The notes below the pieces were generated by a model, which did not search any database, had not been told where the DNA came from, and worked only from the letters and a program-made list of their open reading frames with translations. Source: Streptantibioticus_A sp037034305 (GTDB taxonomy: Bacteria; Actinomycetota; Actinomycetes; Streptomycetales; Streptomycetaceae). Taken from it: a stretch of DNA of 64,000 nucleotides. Shown piece after piece: positions 8,727-16,253 of this stretch (the stretch's first letter is position 1; each line of letters begins with the position of its first letter). The stretch spans positions 1 to 64,000 of the forward strand of contig JBAGJY010000001.1 of assembly GCA_037034305.1 (NCBI GenBank), in the 5' to 3' direction. The position numbers and the translations under genes are program-made.

Positions 8727-9260
8727 GTGATGACGGGGAGTGGCCGGCGGGGCGTGCTGCGGAGGTTGGGCGGTCTGCCCGCCGCGGCGACGGCGGTGAC
8801 CGCGACGGTGGCGCTGTACATGGCGCTGGTGGCGTTCGGGAACACCACCGACTTCGGCACCAACCAGCAGTTCGTGCGGCATGTCTTCGCGATGGACACC
8901 ACGTTCCACGACAGGACCCTGATGTGGCGGGCGATCACCTCGCACGCGGTCGCGGACACCGCCTATGTGGCCATCATCGCCTGGGAGACGCTCAGCGCGC
9001 TCGTCCTGATCGCCGCAACGGTGTTGTGGGCGCGGGCCCTGGTGCGCGACGGCGGGCTTGACCGCGCCCGCAGCGCCAGCACGCTGGGCCTGGTGATGGT
9101 GCTGCTGCTGTTCGGCGCGGGGTTCGTCGCGATCGGCGGCGAGTGGTTCGCCATGTGGCAGTCGAAGGCCTGGAACGGCCTGGACGCGGCCGCCCGCGAC
9201 ATACTCCTGGCGGGCGTCTCACTGGTCGTGGTCCGGCTGCCGCATCGAGACGGCGAGTAA
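8727..9260 (+). CDS. DUF2165-like small membrane protein
   Basis: About 177 residues with four predicted membrane helices (about 20-40, 80-105, 122-145, 155-172). The pattern of N-TTDF-TNQQFVRHVFAMDTTF after helix 1 and a GGEWFAMW motif before helix 4 is typical of the DUF2165 family of predicted integral membrane proteins, whose function is unknown. The GTG at 8727 sits 8 nt after GGAGGGG; the ATG at 8730 is an alternative. It is divergent from the hydroxylase gene (68-nt gap), so the two may share a regulatory region, but no operator is evident. Confidence 0.7.
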   Translation: MMTGSGRRGVLRRLGGLPAAATAVTATVALYMALVAFGNTTDFGTNQQFVRHVFAMDTTFHDRTLMWRAITSHAVADTAYVAIIAWETLSALVLIAATVLWARALVRDGGLDRARSASTLGLVMVLLLFGAGFVAIGGEWFAMWQSKAWNGLDAAARDILLAGVSLVVVRLPHRDGE

Positions 9261-9269
9261 CCCGCCCGC

Positions 9270-9467
9270 TCAGCGGCGCAGTTGCCACCACGACCAGCAA
9301 CGGGCGGCGAGGGCGACGATCCCTCCGATCGCGGCCGAGGCCGCCAGCCGCTGCCAGTCACCCATGTCGGTGGGCAGTGCCACCGAGCCGCAGACTCCGA
9401 CGACGACGGCCACTGTGGAGGCGGATGACGACGGGGCGTAGCGCGCTGCCTTCATGGTGATCACCAT
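9270..9467 (-). CDS. Putative small membrane protein
   Basis: 65-residue ORF with two hydrophobic stretches (about 18-33 and 42-56) and a C-terminal WSWWQLRR. It is convergent with the DUF2165 gene and divergent from the gene at 9644. Codon bias agrees with a coding region but the ribosome-binding site is weak, and an internal ATG at 9455 is possible. I do not recognise the family and this may not be a gene. Confidence 0.4.
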   Translation of the reverse strand: MVITMKAARYAPSSSASTVAVVVGVCGSVALPTDMGDWQRLAASAAIGGIVALAARCWSWWQLRR

Positions 9468-9643
9468 AGACCCGCCCCCGTCCGGGCGGTCACGGCAGGT
9501 CGCGGACTTCGGCCGTCCCCTCGCCGTCGTGGCCGACGGCGAGGGGACGGGACCTGATTGTCAGTGGGGTTCGGCACTATCGGAGGTGACGGGGGAACGC
9601 CCTCGCCGCGTACCGGTCCGCTCCCCACTGAGACGGAGGTCCC

Positions 9644-10546
9644 ATGCCGTACCCGACACTCCCCGCCCCTGCGCCCGGCGAAGTGCTGCTGATCTGCACC
9701 TGCTATGCCAGGGGCAGGCCCCAGTGGGGCGAGGTGATACGCGCCCTCGGCGGACCGGGGCAGGACGGTGTGCTCACCCTCGGCGGCGGTGACGTGCGGC
9801 TGCGGCTGGCGGAACACCCCGGATGGGACCACCTTTACGGTGGGCACCTGCCCGCGCTGCTCCCCGAGGACGGCGTGAGGCCGCCGGTCGCCGTCGTCGT
9901 CGACATCTCAGCGGTGTACCGCGAACATGCCGTGCTGCTGGTGGACTTGAGGGAGATACCGGGCCGCGGAGCCCGCGTCCCGGCCGACCGGCTCGGCCAC
10001 GTCCTGACGGAACTGCTCGACGGCTCCCTGCGCTTCGACCAACTCGTGTACGGCATGGACCGTTTGGGTGTGTACCAGGGTGACGGTGGCGCCCCGGCGA
10101 CACCCACGCCGACGACCGTCGTCCGCGGCTCGTTTCCCCAACTGCCGGTGGACACCGAGACGTTGCTGGTCCGCACCGACTTCACCGACGACCGAGGCTG
10201 GCGTGCCCTGATCGACGCCCTCGGCGAGCCGAACGAGTACGGCTGGTTCCCCGCGGGCGCGGACCTCGACTCGGACGATGAAGTGGGCCTGTCCGCCCTG
10301 GTCGTCGACGACCACCGTTTCACCGATCTCCAGCCGGGCCAGGTCCCCGCCCTGGTGCCGCCCGACGAGCACACCACCATGGTCGCGCTCGCGGACACGT
10401 CGACCCTGGCGGACCCGGCGCACCCGCTGCTCGTGGTGGACCTGTACGACACCCCGGGCCAGGCCACCCGCATCCCCCTCACCGAGGCCGGGCTGATGGC
10501 CGCCAACCTGGAGATAGCCAACATGGACTTCGCCGACTTCGTGTAG
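9644..10546 (+). CDS. Tandem DUF6924-like protein
   Basis: 300-residue soluble protein built of two similar halves. Each opens with Pro-x-Leu-Pro, a beta strand (EVLLICTCY / ETLLVRTDF), a W-x-x-(V/L)-I-(R/D)-A-L-G helix and later a pair of LLVVDL-type strands. The repeat fits the DUF6924 family, normally a single domain in actinobacteria; function unknown. The start has an optimal GGAGG 6 nt upstream. It stands alone with no operon partner. A regulatory or immunity-type role cannot be told from the sequence. Confidence 0.7.
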   Translation: MPYPTLPAPAPGEVLLICTCYARGRPQWGEVIRALGGPGQDGVLTLGGGDVRLRLAEHPGWDHLYGGHLPALLPEDGVRPPVAVVVDISAVYREHAVLLVDLREIPGRGARVPADRLGHVLTELLDGSLRFDQLVYGMDRLGVYQGDGGAPATPTPTTVVRGSFPQLPVDTETLLVRTDFTDDRGWRALIDALGEPNEYGWFPAGADLDSDDEVGLSALVVDDHRFTDLQPGQVPALVPPDEHTTMVALADTSTLADPAHPLLVVDLYDTPGQATRIPLTEAGLMAANLEIANMDFADFV

Positions 10547-10825
10547 ACGACCCGGGCATCGACACGCCCTCGACCAGCAAGTGTTCCCGCTCCCGCGTTC
10601 GGTCACCGGCCCAGGTGGGCAAGGAGTTCGTGCGCTGCCGGGTAGGGCCACAGCGATTTCAGGCCCCAGCGGCGACCTCGGTGGCGCAACCGGGGCTGCT
10701 GGTCGAGGCCCCGCATCACCCGTTCGGCCCAGTGTCGGGTTCGTCCCGAACGGCGCGGCCGGGCAGCCTGCATGATGGTGAGGGAACCTGTACAGCAGGC
10801 ACCCCTCACGGATGAGGTGATCGCA

Positions 10826-11023
10826 GTGAAGGAATCACCGGACGAGGAATCGTCAGAGGGCAAGGACCAGCCGGAGCGGCTCTACACAGGGGCGGAGCGG
10901 GCGTTCGATCCGGAAGATCTCGTGATGGCGTCGGGGCACGACGTGACTCCTGAGCGGGTCGAGGCGGCGAAGCGGCACATCGAGGAGAAGGGCGCCGCCG
11001 CGTTGGAGAGGTACCTTCCGTAG
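10826..11023 (+). CDS. Small conserved hypothetical protein
   Basis: 65-residue acidic helical protein, rich in Glu/Lys, with the segment RAFDPEDLVMASGHDVTPERVEAAKRHIEEKG near the middle to end given here only as position 25-57 of the product. The GTG at 10826 is chosen because GAGGTGAT lies just upstream; an earlier ATG at 10772 has no such site. It has no membrane segment. I recognise no family. Confidence 0.55.
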   Translation: MKESPDEESSEGKDQPERLYTGAERAFDPEDLVMASGHDVTPERVEAAKRHIEEKGAAALERYLP

Positions 11024-11136
11024 CCGCGCACCACGCTGCCGGACCGGTGTCGTCGGCGCGGGTGGCGGCTGCGGCGCGGCGCACGGTCGCCGCGGACCTG
11101 CTGGCGAGGTGACCTGCGGGCAGGCCTGCGGGGAGG

Positions 11137-11874
11137 TCAGCTCTGGGCGGTGGGGCGTACGACGATCTCGTTCACGTCGACCGTGGCGGGCTGCTCGATG
11201 GCGAAGGCGATGGCACGGGTGATCGCCTCGGGTGGGATCGCGATGCGGTCCCGCATGTTCGTGATCTCTGCTCTGACCTGGGCGTTGGTGGACGCCTCGG
11301 CGAAGTCGGTAGCAGTCACACCTGGCGAGACGGTGGTCACCCGCAGGCAGTCGCCGGCTTCCTGGCGCAGTCCTTCGCAGATGGCCCGGACCGCGAACTT
11401 GGTACCGGCGTAGACCGCCATGGTCGGCACGACGCGGAACGCGGCCGTGGAGGCGACGGTGACGAAGTGGCCGGTGCCCTGCGCCCGGAAGACCGGCAGC
11501 GCGGCGCCGATCCCGTGCAGCACACCCTTCACGTTGACGTCGACCATGTGGTCCCATTCGTCGACACGCAGGTCGTCGAGGGGTGAGATCGTGCCGACCC
11601 CGGCGTTGCTGACCAGCACGTCGAGTCGGCCGAAGCGCTCACCGGCCAGCGCCACCAGGGCCCGCAGGTCGTCCCGCCGGGTCACATCCGTGCGGATCGC
11701 CACGGCCTCGCCCCCGGCCCTCTCGATGAGGGCCGCCAACTCCGTCAGGCGCTCCAACCGGCGGGCGCCGAGCACCAGTCGCGCGCCGCGTTCGGCGAGC
11801 AGCAGGGCGGTCGCCTCGCCGATGCCGCTGCTGGCTCCCGTGACGGCTACCACCTTGCCTGCGATTCCGGACAT
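11137..11874 (-). CDS. Short-chain dehydrogenase/reductase
   Basis: 245-residue classical SDR, NAD(P)-dependent oxidoreductase of unknown substrate. The cofactor motif TGASSGIG is at 12-19, NAG at 90-92, and the catalytic triad is Ser142, Tyr155 and Lys159 (YAGTK). The ATG at 11874 has GAGGAGG upstream. The gene is divergent from a MmyB-type XRE regulator (136-nt gap) with two palindromes between them; such regulator/SDR pairs are frequent in streptomycetes, the regulator controlling the reductase. Arg at 38-39 after beta strand 2 suggests NADP preference (inference). Confidence 0.9.
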   Translation of the reverse strand: MSGIAGKVVAVTGASSGIGEATALLLAERGARLVLGARRLERLTELAALIERAGGEAVAIRTDVTRRDDLRALVALAGERFGRLDVLVSNAGVGTISPLDDLRVDEWDHMVDVNVKGVLHGIGAALPVFRAQGTGHFVTVASTAAFRVVPTMAVYAGTKFAVRAICEGLRQEAGDCLRVTTVSPGVTATDFAEASTNAQVRAEITNMRDRIAIPPEAITRAIAFAIEQPATVDVNEIVVRPTAQS

Positions 11875-11963
11875 CAAGTGCCTCCTCTTCGTCATCGGCC
11901 AGGGCCTCAGGTACCGAGGGGCGGCCCCCTCGGCGGTACGCACCAGCTTTCGGGAGGCTTAGC

Positions 11964-11996
11964 CTGGTATCCAGAGCGCGTTTATCCTGGAACCAG
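11964..11996. promoter_or_regulatory. Two CTGG-n-CCAG palindromes, candidate operators
   Basis: CTGG-TAT-CCAG at 11964-11974 and CTGG-AA-CCAG at 11987-11996, centre to centre about 22 bp (two helical turns). They lie in the divergent promoter region of the SDR and XRE genes, close to the regulator's start, and are good candidates for autoregulation by that protein. Confidence 0.5.
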
Positions 11997-12010
11997 AGGT
12001 GCCATCAGTC

Positions 12011-12817
12011 ATGCCCACGCCACCGGAGCAACGCCGTCAGCTGGGTGCGTTCCTGCGCAGCCGCAGAGAGCGTCTCGCCCCTGACGAGGTCGGTCTGCCC
12101 CGGACCGGCCGCCGCCGGACTCCGGGACTGCGCCGGGAGGAACTGGCGCTGCTGGCCGGGATCAGTGCCACCTGGTACACGTACCTTGAGCAGGGCAGGG
12201 AGATCCGCGCCTCCGAACAGGTGCTGAAGGCGCTCGCCGCTGCACTGCGCCTCGATCGGCACGAGCGCGACCATCTGCTGCGGCTTGCCGGTCACGCGCC
12301 CGCTGCTGAACCCGAGGAACACGAGCCGCTGACGGCCGAGGTGGCGGCCGTCCCCTTGCTGCTGCAGCCGAACCCCGCCTACATCATCGGCGGCAACTAT
12401 GACGTGCTCAGCCACAACCAGGCGGCCGACGAACTGTTCCCGGGGCTGATCACCGAGGCGGACCGGCCGCCCAACTTCGTCCGCTGGGTGTTCCTCGAAC
12501 CGCTGGCCCGGGACGTTCTGGTCGACTGGGCAGCCGAGGCGCGCGGCCTGCTCGCCCGGCTTCGTACGCTGACCGCAAGCCATCCCTCCGACCCGCGCTA
12601 CACCCGGCTGGTCGAGGAGCTGAACGAGGGCAGCCCCGAAGCACAGGCATGGTGGCCGCAGTACGAGGTGCAGGTTCGGCGCAGCGGACGCAAACGGCTA
12701 CGGCATCCGGGAGGCGGAGTGGTCGAGTATGCGTACACCGCCTTTCACCTGGCCGAACAGCCGGAACACACGCTCGTGGTCTACGTGGGGACAGGCAGCC
12801 GACCGACCGGAGGGTAG
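12011..12817 (+). CDS. XRE-family regulator with MmyB-like ligand-binding domain
   Basis: 268-residue DNA-binding protein. Residues about 8-85 are a helix-turn-helix of the XRE class, including the characteristic RRTPGLRREELALLAGISATWYTYLEQGR region (positions 33-62). Residues 100-265 match the MmyB-like PAS-fold domain thought to bind a fatty acid or other ligand (NYDVLSHNQAADELF, then a conserved HPSDPR and YTAFHLAEQPE). It probably represses or activates the divergent SDR gene. The ATG at 12011 follows GAGGTG; a GTG at 11999 is a possible alternative. Confidence 0.88.
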   Translation: MPTPPEQRRQLGAFLRSRRERLAPDEVGLPRTGRRRTPGLRREELALLAGISATWYTYLEQGREIRASEQVLKALAAALRLDRHERDHLLRLAGHAPAAEPEEHEPLTAEVAAVPLLLQPNPAYIIGGNYDVLSHNQAADELFPGLITEADRPPNFVRWVFLEPLARDVLVDWAAEARGLLARLRTLTASHPSDPRYTRLVEELNEGSPEAQAWWPQYEVQVRRSGRKRLRHPGGGVVEYAYTAFHLAEQPEHTLVVYVGTGSRPTGG

Positions 12818-12868
12818 CCGTGGTCGGCGAGGACCGGCAGCCGGTCGGCAGGCGCGCGGACCGGTGGC

Positions 12869-13219
12869 TCATGCGCCGAGGGTTCGTCCGAGGGGTTCGG
12901 TCGCGGGGCGGTGCGAGAAGCGTTCGATCATCAGCGCCGCCATCGCGTTGACGGACCGGTCACTGAGCGCGTAGACGCTGTTGCGGCCTTCGCGGCGGAC
13001 GTGCACGATCCCGGCCAGCTTGAGTTTCGCCAGGTGCTGGCTGACCGCCTGCGGGGTGCTGCCCACCCGGCGGACCAGTTCGGAGACGTCGCACTCCCCA
13101 TGGGTGAGCACCCACACGATGTGCAGCCGCACGGCGGAGCTGAGCATGGCGAAGGCGGCAGCGGCCATCTCGAAGGCCTCAGCCGGTGGATCCTCGCCTC
13201 TCACACCGGCTGCTGCCAT
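12869..13219 (-). CDS. ArsR/SmtB-family regulator
   Basis: 116-residue winged-helix repressor. The recognition helix region VSELVRRVGSTPQAVSQHLAKL and the wing HVRREGRNSVYALSD are typical of ArsR. Only one Cys is present (GECDV before the recognition helix), so the classic two-cysteine metal site is incomplete and the signal may be a different metal site or a non-metal. It is convergent with the XRE gene. Regulated target unknown; no metal pump is adjacent. Confidence 0.85.
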   Translation of the reverse strand: MAAAGVRGEDPPAEAFEMAAAAFAMLSSAVRLHIVWVLTHGECDVSELVRRVGSTPQAVSQHLAKLKLAGIVHVRREGRNSVYALSDRSVNAMAALMIERFSHRPATEPLGRTLGA

Positions 13220-13290
13220 CCGTCTCGGTTCCTTCCATCACGGGTCGCGATCGCTCGGCTCCTGCCGGGCGGGGCCTGGCACGTGCTCGG

Positions 13291-14997
13291 TCAGGGGGCG
13301 GAGTTGGCGATGCCCGGGCTGTCGGCGTAGGCCTGGGTCGGTGTCATCGGCACGCCGTTGACCTCCACCGTGTCGAAGGTGCTGACGTGCGCGCACTCCT
13401 TCTGATCGCCGGTCTGTGCGTTGGCTCCGGCGACAGCGGCCTTGGTGTCGGCCGGGGCCGGTTTCGACGAGCCGCCCGCGCTGGCCGGGAAGGTGGTGCC
13501 GCTGCTCCAGTCGCTGCCCACCACGACGGTCACGTCGCTGACGCCGCTGTCCTGCCGCAGGCGGTTGCCGGGTATCTGCAGGGCGCGGGCGACGGCCTGG
13601 GCCTCGGCCTGCTGGCCGGGGGCGTAGTGGATCGAGGTGGCCGAGGTGGGGACGGGGGCGTTGCCGGATCCGCTGTTGGGGCTGAAGCCCTGGTCGATGA
13701 GGTGTTGCGCGATACCGGAGGCGCGGCCGGTGATGCCGCTGGCGTTGTTCACCCGGACGGTGATCTGGGAGTCGGGGACGGCGGGCTGTGTCGGGCCGGG
13801 GGTGGAGGTTGCCGTCGAGGTCGCGTGCGCGTCCACGGCCGACTTGCCGCCGCTGCTCGTCGTCAGGGACTGGTCGTTGACTATCGCGCTCAGCAGGTTC
13901 TGGGCGGCGGGGGAGATCACCACCCGGTCCTTGTTGTTCGGGTCCTGCATGGTCTGCATGGTGGTGAAGGTGATCCGGTCGGACGGCACCTTGTTCAAGT
14001 CGTTGGCCAGGCCGAGGAGTTTGGTGATGCTGTTCAACCCGTCGTCTACGGTCAGCGCCTTGGTCGCCGCGTCCGCGAGCCCGTACAGGGCGGAGGGGTC
14101 GGTCAGCGTGCCCGCGCTCTTGAGCGTGCGGACCATGGATGACAGGTACATGTGCTGGGCGACGGTGCGCCCGAGGTCGCTGCCGTCGCCGAAGGCATGC
14201 CGGGAGCGGAGGAACTCCAGCGCGGAGACGCCCTTGAGTGTGTGCGTGCCCTTGGCCAGCTTCAGGTGCGAGTAGTTGTCGTAGACGTTGGCGCTGACGC
14301 AGACCGGCACGCCGCCGACGGCGTCCGACATGTTCACCACGCCTTGGAAGTCGACCATCATGAAGTGGTCGATCGGGATGCCGGTGAGCTGGTGGACGGC
14401 CGCGACCTGGCAGGCGGGCCCCAGCGCCAACGCGCTGTTGACCATGGCGGTCTGGGCGGGAGCGGTCCTGCCGGTGCTCGGATCCTTGCACGCCGGAACC
14501 TGGGTCACGGTGTCGCGGGGCACACTCATCACCGTGGCGTTGGAGCGGTCCGCGGACACGTGCATGATCATCTCGACGTCGGCGTTGGGACTGCCCGGTC
14601 CGCAGTCGCCGCCGAGCTGGCAGTCCGCCGCAGAGGAACGCGCGTCGGAACCGATCACCAGGACGTTGATCGGGGTGCGCCCGAACGCGTCCGCCTTCTC
14701 GGTCCCGGCGCCGGATATCGCCACGCTCTTGATGTTGCCGTTGAGGTGCTCGTAGAGCACCGCACCCACTCCGGCCACGATCAGCACCAGCACGGACGCG
14801 ACGATCGCGGCGGTCTTGCCCGCGCTGCGCTTCTTGCGCCGCGACCGGTCGCGGCCACGAGCGGCCGCCTGGCGGCCGGAGGCCCTGCGTCCGGCCCGTG
14901 TCGCATCCTGCGCCCGCGCGGCCCGGCGGCCGGTTCGCGGGCCGACCGGGTCGGCGTCGTCCACTCCCGAAGCCCCCCGGCTGTGCGATGCGGTCAT
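13291..14997 (-). CDS. LytR-CpsA-Psr (LCP) family cell-wall glycopolymer ligase with LytR_C domain
   Basis: 568-residue membrane protein. The first 60 residues are cytoplasmic and Arg/Ala-rich, residues about 62-84 span the membrane, and the LCP domain (about 110-290) lies outside, with the conserved NVLVIGSDAR start, the MSVPRDT block and an RSRHAFGDGSDLGR catalytic region. Residues about 400-490 form a LytR_C domain. LCP enzymes transfer undecaprenyl-linked polymers (teichoic acids, teichulosonic acids) to peptidoglycan. Four Cys in the outer region may pair. The start is at 14997, and an unusual cluster of GCAACCTT repeats lies 84-141 nt upstream. Confidence 0.9.
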   Translation of the reverse strand: MTASHSRGASGVDDADPVGPRTGRRAARAQDATRAGRRASGRQAAARGRDRSRRKKRSAGKTAAIVASVLVLIVAGVGAVLYEHLNGNIKSVAISGAGTEKADAFGRTPINVLVIGSDARSSAADCQLGGDCGPGSPNADVEMIMHVSADRSNATVMSVPRDTVTQVPACKDPSTGRTAPAQTAMVNSALALGPACQVAAVHQLTGIPIDHFMMVDFQGVVNMSDAVGGVPVCVSANVYDNYSHLKLAKGTHTLKGVSALEFLRSRHAFGDGSDLGRTVAQHMYLSSMVRTLKSAGTLTDPSALYGLADAATKALTVDDGLNSITKLLGLANDLNKVPSDRITFTTMQTMQDPNNKDRVVISPAAQNLLSAIVNDQSLTTSSGGKSAVDAHATSTATSTPGPTQPAVPDSQITVRVNNASGITGRASGIAQHLIDQGFSPNSGSGNAPVPTSATSIHYAPGQQAEAQAVARALQIPGNRLRQDSGVSDVTVVVGSDWSSGTTFPASAGGSSKPAPADTKAAVAGANAQTGDQKECAHVSTFDTVEVNGVPMTPTQAYADSPGIANSAP

Positions 14998-15080
14998 CCC
15001 TCACCCTTATGCGGTCGAGCCGGGCCATTCCGGCATGGATCCGTGCGACCGCGGCGGCACGGACGGCGCGCGGCCCGCGT

Positions 15081-15138
15081 GCAACCTTGGTCAACCAGGC
15101 GTGCAACCTTGCCCAAAGGTTGCAGGATTGCGCAACCT
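15081..15138. promoter_or_regulatory. GCAACCTT repeat cluster upstream of LCP gene
   Basis: GCAACCTT occurs at 15081-15088 and 15103-15110, its reverse complement at 15116-15123, and a truncated GCAACCT at 15132-15138. TGCAACCTT (15102-15110) and AAGGTTGCA (15116-15124) form a perfect 9-bp inverted repeat with a 5-nt spacer. The arrangement looks like an operator for the divergent LCP gene; the binding protein is unknown. Confidence 0.45.
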
Positions 15139-15171
15139 AACAAGTGAGTGTGAGAAAAACCTGAGTGCGGC

Positions 15172-15216
15172 GCCGAGCCAGGGGCCACAGGGGGCCCCTG
15201 TGGCCCCTGGCTCGGC
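15172..15216. repeat. 45-nt near-perfect palindrome
   Basis: Two 22-nt arms, beginning GCCGAGCCAGGGG and ending CCCCTGGCTCGGC, pair without mismatch around a single central G at 15194. It lies between the LCP promoter and a headless GNAT gene, in very G/C-rich DNA (15300-15420) with further GGCCGGGCC-type repeats. It could be a very strong terminator or the relic of a mobile element end. Confidence 0.8.
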
Positions 15217-15541
15217 AACCGGTTCCCGCCACGCCAGGCGAAAGGGTAAGCGCCGCCGCGCGAGAAGTGCGCCCAGTGCGACGAGCGCCACAGACGGCTC
15301 TCGACACGGACGTGCGGCCCGGCCCCGGCCAGGCCGGGCCGGGCCCGGGCAGCGGGGGGCCGGGCCGGGGCCGGGCCCGGAGCCTCCGCCGCTCTCCGGG
15401 TGCCGCGAAGCGCCACGCGGCGGCGTCAGGGGGCGGGGGGCGGCGCTGCGCCGGGAGACGGCGGTGTCAGGGCGTGGGTGCGCCGCTGCTGGGGGAGGCG
15501 GCGGTGTCACGGCGTGCCGGGGGCCGGTCGAGGCCAGCCCG

Positions 15542-15829
15542 ACAGCACTGGCCGACCTCGGCTGTCGGCTGCGGAAGCCCGCCTGGGGAATGGGTTTCGC
15601 GACGCGGGGCGCGCTCGCCCTGCTCGCGAAGGGATTCGGCGAGCTTGGCTACGACCGGATCACCGCCAACACGATGTTCGTGAACACGGGGTCGCGCCAC
15701 GTGATGGAAAAGTGCGGACTCTCCTACTCCCGTACCTACTTCGAGGAATGGCTCTGTCCGGTCGAGAACGATGAGTACGGCGAGGCGGAATACGTACTGG
15801 CCCGCGAGGAGTGGCTGGGCCGTCGGTGA
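15542..15829 (+). pseudogene. GNAT acetyltransferase, C-terminal remnant
   Basis: About 95 codons ending at a normal stop encode the C-terminal half of a RimJ/RimL-like GNAT: an ADLGCRLRKPAWG strand-turn, the GFATRGALALLAKGF acetyl-CoA-binding helix region, NTMFVNTGSRHVMEKCGL and an EYVLAREEW end. The N-terminal half with the first three strands is absent; the upstream reading frame is low-complexity G/C-rich sequence. No ribosome-binding site precedes the homology. It is probably a deletion remnant and inactive. Confidence 0.7.
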
Positions 15830-16016
15830 AGCGTGATCAGGGCGGTGGGGCGCCGGTTCGCAACCAGTGCGCTCATGCCCACTGGCCGCTGAAACTACCT
15901 GTAACTACCGGGAGTTGGCGGCTCGACGGCCGACGTTTCGGCGGGGCAGCGCGCGGCCTCCGCGCACAGTCGAACAGCTCTGTGCGCGGAGACCCGGTGT
16001 GCGACGCGTATGCGGG

Positions 16017-16253
16017 CTACCTGCAGACGGTGCGCGGCCTGACCCAGACACGCCTCGTCTTGCCGTGGGACCTGATGGTTCTCCAGTGGCCCTTGACGGT
16101 GCGGCACTTCTTGGCCGTCGGCGTCCGGTGGCTGGACGCCACGCTGGCGCTTGACCTGGGCGCCGCGGAGGCGGTGTCGGTGGCTGCGACTCCCGACAGC
16201 AGCATGGCTGCGGCGAGACCTGCGGTGAGACGGTGCGCGAGTCGGCTCTGCAT
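16017..16253 (-). CDS. Small cationic secreted protein
   Basis: 78-residue precursor. The ATG at 16253 has AAGGAG 7 nt upstream. Residues 1-31 form a signal peptide ending TASA. The mature part (about 46 residues) is very basic, carries two Cys that may form one disulfide (KKCRTVKGHW ... RPRTVCR), and has the alternating pattern RTxxxHWRTIRSHGKTRRVW. I do not recognise the family. The small size, charge and disulfide would fit a cell-wall-binding or antimicrobial-like peptide, but this is inference only. Confidence 0.6.
   Translation of the reverse strand: MQSRLAHRLTAGLAAAMLLSGVAATDTASAAPRSSASVASSHRTPTAKKCRTVKGHWRTIRSHGKTRRVWVRPRTVCR

Noticed and set aside
10603..10863. Minus-strand ORF whose end looked vaguely transposase-like (Arg/Trp-rich)
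   Set aside because: It overlaps the well-started gene at 10826, has no good start, and the resemblance is too weak to call an insertion sequence.
13238..15106. A 622-codon open frame on the minus strand overlapping the LCP gene
   Set aside because: It is a shadow frame of the LCP gene: Arg/Pro-rich, without domains, and it only stays open because of high GC content.
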